Assembly (NCBI RefSeq): GCF_028802875.1
Contig: NZ_JARAMP010000017.1
Location: forward strand, 1-64,000
DNA length: 64,000 bases
DNA from: Seohaeicola sp024304985
GTDB lineage: Bacteria; Pseudomonadota; Alphaproteobacteria; Rhodobacterales; Rhodobacteraceae
Direction: 5' to 3'
The notes under the pieces were generated by a model, which saw only the letters and a list, made by a program, of their open reading frames with translations, had not been told where the DNA came from and did not search any database. The translations under genes were made by a program, and so were the position numbers. Shown piece by piece: positions 1 through 8,137 of this stretch (positions are counted from its first letter, which is position 1; every line of letters starts with the position of its first letter).

Positions 1-38
1 AATGCCGGGCTGTGGTTCCGGCGTGGTCGTCTTGCCAT
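1..38 (-). CDS. IS3-family transposase OrfA, N-terminal fragment (runs off window)
   Basis: ATG at 38 on the minus strand reads MARRPRRNHSPAF before the window edge. This is the characteristic start of many IS3-family OrfA proteins, which continue into a helix-turn-helix DNA-binding domain. OrfA and OrfB are normally joined by a programmed -1 frameshift to give active transposase. Only 12 full codons are visible, so the family call rests on this short but distinctive N-terminus and on the GGAGAAG ribosome site upstream. Whether the copy is intact cannot be seen. Confidence 0.6.
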   Translation of the reverse strand, partial: MARRPRRNHSPA

Positions 39-104
39 GGTCTTCTCCTCGCTCGCAGCATCATGCTGCCATTGCGCGGAAAATCCACTTATCCTGGCTG
101 TTCA
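1..104 (-). mobile_element. Left end of an IS3-family insertion sequence (partial)
   Basis: The element runs off the left window edge. It is recognised by the first codons of its transposase OrfA (positions 38-1, minus strand) behind a purine-rich GGAGAAG ribosome site. Reading outward on the minus strand, the likely terminus begins TGAACAGCC at position 104, the TG start usual for IS3-family terminal repeats. The exact end is inferred, because the matching inverted repeat and target duplication lie outside the window. Confidence 0.6.
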
Positions 105-413
105 GATTTCCGCAGCCACCTCTTTCTGCGTGAGCCACGACGCCGCAACTGAGATCAACTGCATGACGGAAATCGAATAAGAGATGTCGGTGTCGCGGAA
201 ATGCCGTCCGATGCGCTCGAGGTAGCTGCCTTTCGGCATTAGGCTGTGCACGTCAAATCGCTGTGGCTCAGTCGGAACAGCAAGCATCTGGATCAGAGCC
301 TCGTGTTCCTTCTTTTTTAGCAGGCGAGTGCCGCGAAGGGTTTTCACTCGAACCGGTCGAAGCGTCAACGCTTCAGGTGTTCCAGCGATCGTGGTCGGGG
401 TGCGGGCGGTCAT
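102..413 (-). pseudogene. Unknown protein, C-terminus probably cut off by the IS3-family insertion
   Basis: A 103-codon reading frame starts at ATG 413, preceded by AAAGGA at good spacing; an ATG at 431 is also possible. The product is basic near the start (LLKKKEHEAL), followed by a more hydrophobic stretch (SYSISVMQLISVAA) and ends KEVAAEI. I recognise no family. Its stop codon, TGA at 104-102, is the first three bases of the inferred IS terminus, so the natural C-terminus is probably missing. It lies in an accessory-looking segment with IS remnants on both sides. It could instead be a chance frame, but the ribosome site and composition favour a real gene. Confidence 0.4.
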
Positions 414-431
414 GGTCGTCCTTTCTCTCAT

Positions 432-1085
432 GGATTGTGAGAGGGACGTGTGTTCGACTATTCAGACACAGAAACCGCCGCCGACACTTTTCATTTTTGT
501 CCATATTTTATTGAGGTTTGAGGGCAAATTTCACAGCCGACATGAGACCGACACTCAGCTGCCACTGACAGCGAAGACTTGAAAGAACTGTCCCGATCAC
601 ACCTTGCCGGCGTAGTTCAACGGGAGCAGATCGTCGATCTTGCTTTGCTTGTGCCCTTGGACGGTAACTGAGAGCGTTGCCGTCAGCCACATGTGGCGAT
701 CTGCAAATTGACCGGCTAACCACCAAACATCGCGGATCGTGGTGTGCAAGCCTCACCTGATCGAATCGTCAGCACCATCGACAACAAGAAGGGAAACATT
801 CAGGTCGTTTGCTGGTTCTCGAACCGCTGGAAGGGCTGCGACTGCGACGCGGATTTCCACAGATTCCTCTGTCGGCTCTCGGGAGGATCAGAACACTGAC
901 ATCGCCATGCATCTCACCTGCCGAATTGTCTTTCTCTCGAAACAGTTCGGCGAAATGGATTAACCATTTGCCTAAAGCAGGTGTCGCCGAGATCACGACA
1001 CCTTCCTTCGGCGGTCTTTCAGAACGACCTTATGGAGGTATTTGGTCTGATCATCTGACCCCACATCAGAGCTTTCAGCGCAATG
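432..1085. other. Gene-poor accessory stretch with transposon debris
   Basis: Between the cut gene and the helicase remnant no intact gene is evident. Positions 597-710 hold an IS66-like transposase tail (listed separately). On the minus strand a 75-codon frame starts at GTG 996 behind AAGGAAGG and begins MISATPALGKWLIHFAELF. Its second half looks like out-of-frame sequence (Arg/Ser/Pro/Cys-rich), so it may be a broken gene that once followed the helicase. The AT-rich segment near 480-540 may mark a junction. Composition is less GC-rich and less codon-regular than the chromosome to the right of 2161. Confidence 0.4.
597..710 (-). pseudogene. C-terminal remnant of an IS66-family transposase (TnpC)
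   Basis: The minus strand encodes WLTATLSVTVQGHKQSKIDD followed by LLPLNYAGKV and a TGA stop. The pattern of a WLTATL helix, GH-Q at mid-distance and then IDDLLP-N-Y at the extreme C-terminus is the one seen at the end of IS66-family TnpC transposases; the Trp usual after LLP is Leu here. Upstream in the same frame the sequence loses family likeness within a few tens of codons, so this is a decayed tail. No IS66 terminal repeat was found beside it. The match is from memory of the family. Confidence 0.45.
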
Positions 1086-2009
1086 TCAGGTGCGAACGTC
1101 AGAATCTATCAGATCGGCCAAGAATTCAGACACCGGTGCGACGCCAGACATCCATAGGAAATCTCTCGCCCGAGTGGCCGCGACGTATAGAAGGTGGCGT
1201 TCGGTTGTCATGATCTCATCCAGGTGAACTTCGTCTCTGGCGGATAGCAGCCGGCTCTCATCTGGCAGGATGTTGTGATCAAGTCGGGGCACAGCAACGG
1301 CTCGAAATTCAGCCCCCTTGGCGTCATGCATGGTCAACACAGGCACACCAAGGTGATCGAACTCCTTGATCTGTGCTGATGCCCGAACCAAGATTGCAAT
1401 CTCGCCAAGTTCCACTCCAGCGGCGACCACATTCTGCACCCAATCCCTCAACTCGTTCCGCTCAGTATCTGGATCGTCAAAAACGTTGATTTGCGGGGCC
1501 GGGCCATCGAAAACCGAAGTGACGCCGAGCCGACTTGCTTCAGAGCCATCTGCTTCCACCAGTGTTTCAGGCAGGAGCATATCACCCCTCCTTCTGATCT
1601 GGTGTGACGTTCTATAGTTTACTTTGAGGCTGCGTGAGCGCCCCCTCACCTCAACCCCAGCAGATGCCCACGGAAATGGTGCTCGGAAAATCCGTTGTCC
1701 GATGTCCCCTGCAAAGAAAAGCCCATTTGCCCGATCCCCGAGCAGACTTCCCAGCAGCATCAACTCTGCAACGGAGATGTCTTGTGCTTCATCTACGATC
1801 ACATGGGTGAAAGCGAACAGCCCGCAGTTGCGAAGAGCATGAGCACAGCCAGCTTCTGTGACAAAACCGTTTTCCGCCAGCCGATCACGGACTGCGGCAA
1901 AGACTGTGTAAAGGGCCAAGACAAAGCCCGGCGCGATATTCTGGCGCGCGATAAACACCGTGATAGTCGCTATGGAGTTGCGATCTGCTACTTGTCCTCG
2001 ACCGACCAA
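1086..2009 (-). pseudogene. UvrD/Rep-type superfamily 1 helicase, N-terminally truncated remnant
   Basis: The 307-codon frame carries the second half of an SF1 helicase: motif II VIVDEAQD, motif III-like FFAGDIGQRIFRAPFPW, motif IV VNYRTSHQIRR, motif V LTMHDAKGAEFRAVAV and motif VI RHLLYVAATRARD, ending SGVAPVSEFLADL. The Walker A (GxGKT) domain that should precede motif II by several hundred residues is absent, and an in-frame stop lies just upstream of the TTG at 2009. Family members I recall have roughly 20-30 more residues between ILVRASAQ and LTMHDAKG, so an internal deletion is also likely. The product cannot bind ATP normally. It was probably part of a mobile or defence gene set lost beside guaB. 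Confidence 0.7.
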
Positions 2010-2160
2010 TCTGCATCAGTTTTGAGTAACTCTATCCTTTTTTACATCAGTCCATTTACTGATGCATTGTCCAGTTCTGGGTATGTTCAGTCCTGTTCCC
2101 GAAGTGTTCCAAGATCGCTCTATTGTCGAATTTTTAACGAAAAACCAGCGTAACAAGGCG

Positions 2161-3609
2161 TTAACCAATCCGATAGTTCGGCGACTCCCGAGTTATCTGA
2201 ACGTCATGCACATGGCTTTCCTTCAGCCCCGCCCCGGTGATCTTGACGAAGTTGCAGTTGGTCCGCATCTCGTCCACCGTGGCGCAGCCGGTATAGCCCA
2301 TCGCGGCGCGCAGACCGCCGACCAGTTGATGCACCACGGCCGAGGCGGACCCTTTATAGGGCACCTGCCCCTCGACCCCTTCGGGCACCAGCTTGTCGCT
2401 GGCGGCGTCCTTCTGGAAATACCGATCCGCCGAACCGCGCGCCATCGCGCCAAGGCTGCCCATCCCGCGATAGGATTTGAACGAGCGCCCCTGATAAAGG
2501 ATGACTTCGCCGGGGGACTCGTCCGTGCCCGCGATCATCGAGCCCACCATCGCGCAGGACGCGCCCGCCGCGATCGCCTTGGCGAAATCGCCCGAGAACT
2601 TGATGCCCCCATCGGCGATCACCGGCACATCGCCCGCAGCACCCGCACAATCCATGATCGCCGTCAGCTGCGGCACACCGACGCCCGCCACCATCCGCGT
2701 GGTGCAGATCGAACCGGGGCCAATGCCCACCTTGACCGCATCCGCGCCCGCCCCGATCAGGGCGCGCGTGGCCTCGGCCGTGGCGATATTGCCCGCCACC
2801 ACCTGCACCTCGTTCGAGATTTTCTTGATCCGCTCGACCGCGATGGCCACGCCCTCGGAATGGCCATGCGCCGTGTCGATGACGACCATATCCACACCCG
2901 CGTCGATCAGCGCCATGCTGCGCTCGAAACCCGCGTCGCCCACGGTCGAGGCGGCAGCCACCCGCAGACGGCCCAGATTGTCCTTGCAGGCGGTGGGGTT
3001 CAGCACCGCCGTCTCGGTATCCTTCAGCGTCAGCAGGCCGGTCAGACGCCCCTTGCCATCTGTGACCAGCAGCTTCTCGATCCGGCGCGCCTTCATCAGG
3101 CTTTTCGCCTCTTCCAGCTCGGCCGGTTCTGTCAGCATCGCCAGATTGTCACTGGTCATCATGACCTTGACCGGCGTGTCATCCGATGTGGCAAAGCGCA
3201 TGTCGCGATTGGTCACGATGCCCACGACCAAGCCTTTTTCGTTCACCACCGGAAAGCCCGTCACATTGTAGCGCGCGGCAAGCGCCTTGGCATCGGCCAG
3301 CGTCTGATCCGGTGTCAGGGTGATGGGGTTATAGACGATCCCGCTCTCGAACCGCTTGACGCGGCGCACCTCGGTGGCCTGCTCCTCGACGGTCAGGTTG
3401 CGGTGGATCACGCCCATCCCGCCCGATTGCGCCATGGCGATGGCCATGCGCGCCTCGGTCACCGTATCCATGGCAGAGCTGAGCAAAGGAATATTGAGGG
3501 CGATGGATTTCGTCACGCGTGTCCGTGTGTCTGCTGTCGACGGCAGAACCGAGGACGCGGCGGGAACAAGCAGAACATCATCGAAGGTCAGGGCCTCACG
3601 AATCTCCAT
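2161..3609 (-). CDS. guaB: Inosine-5'-monophosphate dehydrogenase
   Basis: GuaB oxidises IMP to XMP with NAD+, the committed step of GTP synthesis in the cytosol. The 482-residue product has the family length and layout: TIM-barrel start MEIREALTFDDVLLVP, paired CBS domains at about residues 95-205, then the catalytic loop GIGPGSICTTR with Cys302, the GGIKFSGD phosphate site and the ARGSADRYFQKD flap. The start at 3609 is chosen because it begins the conserved MEIREALTFDD and has GGAG seven bases upstream; an upstream frame extension to 3822 lacks family sequence. The gene diverges from the ASKHA activase gene across about 250 bp. Confidence 0.97.
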   Translation of the reverse strand: MEIREALTFDDVLLVPAASSVLPSTADTRTRVTKSIALNIPLLSSAMDTVTEARMAIAMAQSGGMGVIHRNLTVEEQATEVRRVKRFESGIVYNPITLTPDQTLADAKALAARYNVTGFPVVNEKGLVVGIVTNRDMRFATSDDTPVKVMMTSDNLAMLTEPAELEEAKSLMKARRIEKLLVTDGKGRLTGLLTLKDTETAVLNPTACKDNLGRLRVAAASTVGDAGFERSMALIDAGVDMVVIDTAHGHSEGVAIAVERIKKISNEVQVVAGNIATAEATRALIGAGADAVKVGIGPGSICTTRMVAGVGVPQLTAIMDCAGAAGDVPVIADGGIKFSGDFAKAIAAGASCAMVGSMIAGTDESPGEVILYQGRSFKSYRGMGSLGAMARGSADRYFQKDAASDKLVPEGVEGQVPYKGSASAVVHQLVGGLRAAMGYTGCATVDEMRTNCNFVKITGAGLKESHVHDVQITRESPNYRIG

Positions 3610-3719
3610 CGGGCATCTCCATGCTGGGATCGTTTGGCGGTTCCCTATGGCATGGATGCCGGACGGGGGAAACCCCAAATCCCCCGGAAATCCGCACCCG
3701 CCACCGATCCCGCCCGCTG

Positions 3720-3741
3720 TTTCTTCTTGCCGCAAATATCC
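3720..3741. repeat. Dispersed intergenic repeat, copy A
   Basis: A 22-bp core, TTTCTTCTTGC then CG then CAAATATCC, followed by a GC-rich CGCGCGGAGCGCATCCGC. It lies in the divergent guaB/activase gap. Closely similar cores occur at 17813-17834 and 40227-40248, and a looser one at 34880-34901, always between genes. I recall elements of this kind as common in Roseobacter-group genomes. Confidence 0.65.
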
Positions 3742-3861
3742 CCGCGCGGAGCGCATCCGCAAAATGACGCAAGCAACACGGTTTTTGCCGCAACCCACCT
3801 TTCCCTTTCGCCCGCGCAGCATATGCTATGGCGCAACGAGATCACGAAGGGACATCGATCC

Positions 3862-5940
3862 ATGAGCAGCAACGCAGCCTCCGCACAGCAGACGGAACAG
3901 GACCCGCTCGTCGTTTTCACCCCCTCGGGCAAGCGTGGCCGTTTCGCTTTGGGCACGCCGATCCTGACGGCTGCGCGGCAGTTGGGCGTGGATCTCGACA
4001 GCGTCTGTGGCGGGCGCGGCATCTGCTCCAAATGCCAGATCACGCCGTCCTATGGTGAATTCTCGAAATTCGGCGTCGTCTCGGAACCGGACGCCCTGTC
4101 CGCATGGAACAGCGTCGAACAGCGCTACAAGGACAAGCGCGGCCTGATCGACGGGCGCCGTCTGGGCTGTCAGGCCACGGTGCAGGGCGATATCGTGATC
4201 GACGTGCCCCCCGAAAGCCAGGTGCACAAACAGGTGGTCCGCAAGGCTGCAACCGCCCGCGCCATCATCATGGACCCGGCCACGCGGCTTTATTTCGTCG
4301 AGGTGGACCAGCCCGACATGCACGAGCCGACGGGCGATCTGGAGCGGCTGGCCCGCGCCCTGCGCGAGCAATGGGAGATCGCCGACATCAAGGCCGATCT
4401 GTCCGTTCTGACCAAGCTGCAACCCGTGCTGCGCAAGGGCAACTGGCAGGTGACCGTCGCGCTCTACCGCGACCATACGGGGGCGCCTGCGCGACTTCTG
4501 GACATCTGGCCGGGGCTATATGAGGGCGGGCTCTACGGCCTTGCCATTGATCTGGGCTCGACCACGATCGCGGCCCATCTGTGCGATCTGGTCACCGGGC
4601 GGGTGCTCTGCTCCTCGGGTGTGATGAACCCGCAGATTCGCTTTGGAGAGGATCTGATGAGCCGTGTTTCCTATGCGATGATGAACCCCGGCGGTGACCG
4701 CGACATGACCCGCGTCGTGCGCACCGCCATCAACGGGCTGACCCAGTCTCTCAGCACCGAAGCCGGGATCGACCCCGCCGCCATCTTCGAGGCGGTGATC
4801 GTCTGCAACCCGGTCATGCATCATCTGCTGTTGGGCATCGACCCGGTGGAACTGGGTCAAGCCCCCTTTGCGCTGGCCACCTCCTCGGCCCTGTCGCTGC
4901 GCGGCACCGATCTGGGGCTGAACACGGCGAATGACCGCGCGCAGGTCTATCTCTTGCCCTGCATCGCGGGCCATGTCGGGGCAGATGCCGCCGCCGTCGC
5001 CCTGTCCGAAGAGCCGGGCAAGTCCAAGGACCTCGTGCTGGTTGTCGATGTGGGCACCAATGCCGAGATCCTTCTGGGCAACACGACCCGCGTTCTGGCC
5101 TGTTCCTCGCCCACCGGACCCGCTTTCGAGGGGGCGCAGATCAGCGCGGGCCAGCGCGCCGCGCCCGGTGCGATCGAGAGGATCGAGATCGACCCTGTAA
5201 CCAAGGAACCGCGCTTCCGCATCATCGGCACCGAACTGTGGTCCGACGAGCCCGGCTTTGACGAGGCGGCCGCCGCATCCGGCATCACCGGCATCTGCGG
5301 CTCGGGCATCATCGAGGCTGTGGCCGAGATGCGCATGGCGGGGCTGCTGGACGAGTCCGGGCTGATCGGCTCGCCGGACCAGACCGGCACGGCGCGCTGC
5401 ATTCTGGAAGGGCGCACTCATGCCTACGTGATCCATGACAGCACCGCCACGGGCGGGCCGCTGATCAGTGTCACCCAGGGCGATATCCGCGCCATCCAAC
5501 TGGCCAAATCCGCGCTTTACGCGGGTGCGCGGCTTCTGATGGACGAGATGGGCGTCGACAAGGTGGACCGCGTGGTTCTGGCCGGAGCCTTTGGCGCGCA
5601 TATCAGCCCCAAACACGCCATGGTGCTGGGCATGATCCCCGATGTGCCGCTGGACAAGGTCTTCAGCGCGGGCAATGCCGCAGGCACCGGCGCGCGCATC
5701 GCGCTGTGCAACATCAGCAGCCGCGCCGAGATCGAGGCAACCGTCGGCCAGATCACCAAGGTCGAAACCGCGATCGAGCCGAAATTCCAGGAACATTTCG
5801 TCGCCGCCAACGCGATCCCGCACAAGACCGATCCCTTCCCGGAACTGGCCAAGATCGTCACCCTGCCCCATCCCAGCTTCAACACGCGCGGCGAAGGCGG
5901 CACCGGCGACGACGGGCGGCGGCGGCGCAGAAGGACTTGA
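3862..5940 (+). CDS. 2Fe-2S ferredoxin / ASKHA ATPase, corrinoid-protein reactivation type (DUF4445, RACo/RamA-like)
   Basis: The 692-residue protein starts with a plant-type ferredoxin domain with cluster ligands Cys49, Cys54, Cys57 and Cys103 (VCGGRGICSKC ... LGC). It continues into the DUF4445 ASKHA ATPase fold: LAIDLGSTTIA near residue 226, VVDVGTNAEILLG, GICGSGIIEAVAEM, and VVLAGAFGAHI near the end. Such proteins use ATP to drive one-electron reduction of cob(II)alamin in corrinoid enzymes. I recall reports that a RamA-like protein services a split methionine synthase in some Rhodobacteraceae; that role is an inference here. Start ATG 3862 follows GAAGGGACATC. The tail ends in a run of arginines (GRRRRRRT). 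The frame is open far upstream (antisense to guaB), but that part is not coding. Confidence 0.85.
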   Translation: MSSNAASAQQTEQDPLVVFTPSGKRGRFALGTPILTAARQLGVDLDSVCGGRGICSKCQITPSYGEFSKFGVVSEPDALSAWNSVEQRYKDKRGLIDGRRLGCQATVQGDIVIDVPPESQVHKQVVRKAATARAIIMDPATRLYFVEVDQPDMHEPTGDLERLARALREQWEIADIKADLSVLTKLQPVLRKGNWQVTVALYRDHTGAPARLLDIWPGLYEGGLYGLAIDLGSTTIAAHLCDLVTGRVLCSSGVMNPQIRFGEDLMSRVSYAMMNPGGDRDMTRVVRTAINGLTQSLSTEAGIDPAAIFEAVIVCNPVMHHLLLGIDPVELGQAPFALATSSALSLRGTDLGLNTANDRAQVYLLPCIAGHVGADAAAVALSEEPGKSKDLVLVVDVGTNAEILLGNTTRVLACSSPTGPAFEGAQISAGQRAAPGAIERIEIDPVTKEPRFRIIGTELWSDEPGFDEAAAASGITGICGSGIIEAVAEMRMAGLLDESGLIGSPDQTGTARCILEGRTHAYVIHDSTATGGPLISVTQGDIRAIQLAKSALYAGARLLMDEMGVDKVDRVVLAGAFGAHISPKHAMVLGMIPDVPLDKVFSAGNAAGTGARIALCNISSRAEIEATVGQITKVETAIEPKFQEHFVAANAIPHKTDPFPELAKIVTLPHPSFNTRGEGGTGDDGRRRRRRT

Positions 5941-5975
5941 CGGTGATCGGCGCCTGACTTACCTGTCAACGCGTC

Positions 5976-6049
5976 GCGGGTGTAGCTCAATGGTAGAGCA
6001 GCAGCTTCCCAAGCTGAATACGAGGGTTCGATTCCCTTCACCCGCTCCA
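5976..6049 (+). tRNA. tRNA-Gly (anticodon CCC)
   Basis: A full cloverleaf can be folded: acceptor GCGGGTG/CACCCGC, D-arm GCTC/GAGC, anticodon loop TTCCCAA giving anticodon CCC, T-arm GAGGG-TTCGATT-CCCTT, and an encoded CCA end. It reads GGG glycine codons. It sits 35 bp after the activase gene. Confidence 0.96.
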
Positions 6050-6152
6050 ACATTCCAACCAGACTTGATGTTTCTGTGACCGGCCTGACCGCCCATTTTT
6101 TGACATGTCCTCCCCCACCCTTGGCATCCCCCGCCACGCGGCCTAAGAAGGG

Positions 6153-7253
6153 GTGATAGACGCTGCACCAAAGGTCCCTGCCCTGACCCTCGCCTCCATC
6201 CTGACGACGATCCTTGTGCTGGCGACCGGTGCTGCCGGCGGGCTTCTGGCCAGTCAGACCGTCTTGCCCCTGCCCTATATGCTGGGCAGCCTGATCGCCA
6301 CGGCGCTGCTGTCCGGCGTGATCGGGCACCGCTTTCCCAGCGGATACAGGTTTCCCCAAAGCATCCGGCTGGTCTTTCTGGCGGTGATCGGTGTGATGAT
6401 CGGCGCGCAGGTCACGCCGGATCTGGCGGCCATGGTGCCATCCCTGATGGTCAGTTTCGCGGCCCTCACCCTGTTCGTGGGGCTGGCCCATGCGGGCAAC
6501 TATGCCATCTTCCGCAAACTGGGTGGCTATGATCAGCCGACCGCCTTTTACAGCGCCACCCCCGGCGGGCTGATGGAAAGCATCGCCATGGGCGAGGAGG
6601 CGGGCGCGGATATCGCCGTCCTGACAATGCAGCAATTCCTGCGTATCGTGCTGGTGATCTCGCTTCTGCCCATCGGCCTGTCGCTCTGGCTGGGCGCCCC
6701 CGTGGGCAGCGCGGGCGGCATGACGCTGGCGCGCGCCGATGTGGATTTGACGCAACTGCCCGTGGTGGTGGCCGTGGGTCTGCTGGGTCTGGGGATCGGC
6801 AAATGGCTGCATCTGCCTGCAGGGCAGTTGACCGGGCCCTTGTTCGTGGCTGCGGCCGTCAGCCTCAGCGGTCTGGTGCCGCTCGACATGCCGCAATGGC
6901 TGATCAACGAGGCGCAGATCGTGATCGGGGCCAGTCTGGGCATGCGCTTTGGCGGGCTCAAGGGCCGCGCCCTGATGAAGGGCATCTGGCTGGGTCTGGC
7001 CTCGGTCGCCTTCATGATGCTGGTGGCGCTGGTCCTGGTCGCGCTGGTCCACCGCATGACCGGCGCGCCCTTCGACACGTTGCTGATCAGCTTTGCCCCC
7101 GGAGGCGTCACCGAAATGGCGCTGATCGCCCTCAGCCTGCAAGCCAATCCGGCACTTGTGACGGCGCATCACATCTATCGCATCATCCTGACGGTGATCG
7201 AGATGTCGGTGATCCAGCGGGTCCGCCGTCGCCGCGCCCCACGCGGACTTTGA
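6153..7253 (+). CDS. AbrB-family integral membrane protein (PF05145 type)
   Basis: The 366-residue product is strongly hydrophobic, with about ten membrane segments in two homologous halves. Each half carries a small-residue loop typical of the family (LLASQTVLPLPYMLGSL in the first, LHLPAGQLTGPLFVAA in the second), plus the repeated signature ATPGGLMESIAMGE / FAPGGVTEMALIAL. The family was named after an E. coli regulator of aidB expression and is often mislabelled ammonia monooxygenase; a transport role is likely but unproven. The GTG start at 6153 directly abuts AAGAAGGG, an unusually short spacing, so the true start may be a few codons downstream. It stands alone between tRNA-Gly and an SDR gene. 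Confidence 0.8.
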   Translation: MIDAAPKVPALTLASILTTILVLATGAAGGLLASQTVLPLPYMLGSLIATALLSGVIGHRFPSGYRFPQSIRLVFLAVIGVMIGAQVTPDLAAMVPSLMVSFAALTLFVGLAHAGNYAIFRKLGGYDQPTAFYSATPGGLMESIAMGEEAGADIAVLTMQQFLRIVLVISLLPIGLSLWLGAPVGSAGGMTLARADVDLTQLPVVVAVGLLGLGIGKWLHLPAGQLTGPLFVAAAVSLSGLVPLDMPQWLINEAQIVIGASLGMRFGGLKGRALMKGIWLGLASVAFMMLVALVLVALVHRMTGAPFDTLLISFAPGGVTEMALIALSLQANPALVTAHHIYRIILTVIEMSVIQRVRRRRAPRGL

Positions 7254-7312
7254 CACTGTCGCTTGGCGAGAGTAACTGAACCCATGTTCAATTCAAAGGG
7301 AAGAGGGCTTTC

Positions 7313-8068
7313 ATGTTGATGCAAGATACCGCCGCCGTGATCACGGGTGGCGCCTCGGGTCTGGGTGAGGCGACGGCTCGCCTGTTCCGCGCCAGCGGCG
7401 CGCAGGTCACGATCCTGGACCGCGACACCGCACGTGGCGAGGCTGTCGCCGCCGAGATCGGGGCGCATTTCGTGACGACCGATGTCACCAGCGAGGACTC
7501 GGTCAAGGCCGCCATCGCCCATGCCGTGGCCAAGATGGGCAAGATCAACGCCGCCATCAACTGCGCGGGCATCGGCACGGCGGAAAAGACGCTGGGCAAG
7601 GAAGGCCCGCACAGCCTTGACCATTACAACCGCGTGATCGGCATCAACCTTGTGGGCACCTTCAACGTGGCCCGTCTGGCTGCGGCCGAAATGGCCAAGA
7701 ATGACCCGTCCGAGCATGGCCAACGCGGCGTGATCGTCAACACCGCTTCGGTTGCAGCCTTTGACGGGCAGAAGGGCCAGGTGGCCTATGCCTCGTCCAA
7801 GGCGGGGATCGCGGGCATGTCGCTGCCCATGGCGCGGGATCTGTCGCGCGAGGGTATCCGCGTCATGGCGATTGCCCCCGGCATCTTTCTGACTCCGATG
7901 CTGATGGGACTGCCGCAGGCTGTGCAGGACCAACTGGCCGAGGATGTGATCTGCCCCCGCCGCCTTGGCCGACCGGAGGAATACGCATCGCTGGCCCGTT
8001 TCATCGTCGAGTCGGGCTATCTGAACGGGGAAACGATCCGCATCGACGGTGCCCTGCGGATGCGGTGA
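7313..8068 (+). CDS. Short-chain dehydrogenase, 3-hydroxyacyl-CoA dehydrogenase (type II) like
   Basis: This is a Rossmann-fold SDR of 251 residues. Visible are the dinucleotide motif TGGASGLGEATAR, acidic Asp at the end of beta-2 (TILDRD, favouring NAD), NCAGIG, the catalytic Ser in NTASVAAFDGQ, YASSK (Tyr and Lys), and the PG motif in IAPGIFLTPML. The VAAFDGQKGQVAYASSK stretch and the LGRPEEYASLARFIVE end are those of the HSD17B10-like group, which oxidises 3-hydroxyacyl-CoA in fatty or branched-chain acyl-CoA breakdown. Substrate is inferred. ATG at 7313 or 7319 could start; GGGAAGAGGG lies upstream. A strong bidirectional terminator follows. Confidence 0.85.
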   Translation: MLMQDTAAVITGGASGLGEATARLFRASGAQVTILDRDTARGEAVAAEIGAHFVTTDVTSEDSVKAAIAHAVAKMGKINAAINCAGIGTAEKTLGKEGPHSLDHYNRVIGINLVGTFNVARLAAAEMAKNDPSEHGQRGVIVNTASVAAFDGQKGQVAYASSKAGIAGMSLPMARDLSREGIRVMAIAPGIFLTPMLMGLPQAVQDQLAEDVICPRRLGRPEEYASLARFIVESGYLNGETIRIDGALRMR

Positions 8069-8098
8069 GCATTGCCGCGCAAGACACTGGCATAAAAG

Positions 8099-8125
8099 AA
8101 AACGGCGGGCAGGTCCCGCCGTTTT
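8099..8125. terminator. Bidirectional rho-independent terminator
   Basis: The perfect stem AAAACGGCGGG / CCCGCCGTTTT (11 bp) around a 5-base loop lies between the convergent SDR and PaiB-like genes. The terminal T or A tracts let it serve both strands. Confidence 0.9.
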
Positions 8126-8137
8126 GCCATCCCCCTG

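Noticed and set aside
809..1213. Plus-strand frame of 134 codons
   Set aside because: It has no ribosome site and no recognisable sequence, and overlaps the helicase remnant on the other strand.
2045..2064. CATCAGT-N6-ACTGATG inverted repeat between helicase remnant and guaB
   Set aside because: The stem is short and the adjacent T run is on the wrong side for a terminator on either strand; no further support.
2062..3861. Long open frame upstream of the corrinoid-activation gene
   Set aside because: It is antisense to guaB, rich in His/Arg/Gly as expected for a shadow frame of a high-GC gene, and the family sequence starts only at 3862.
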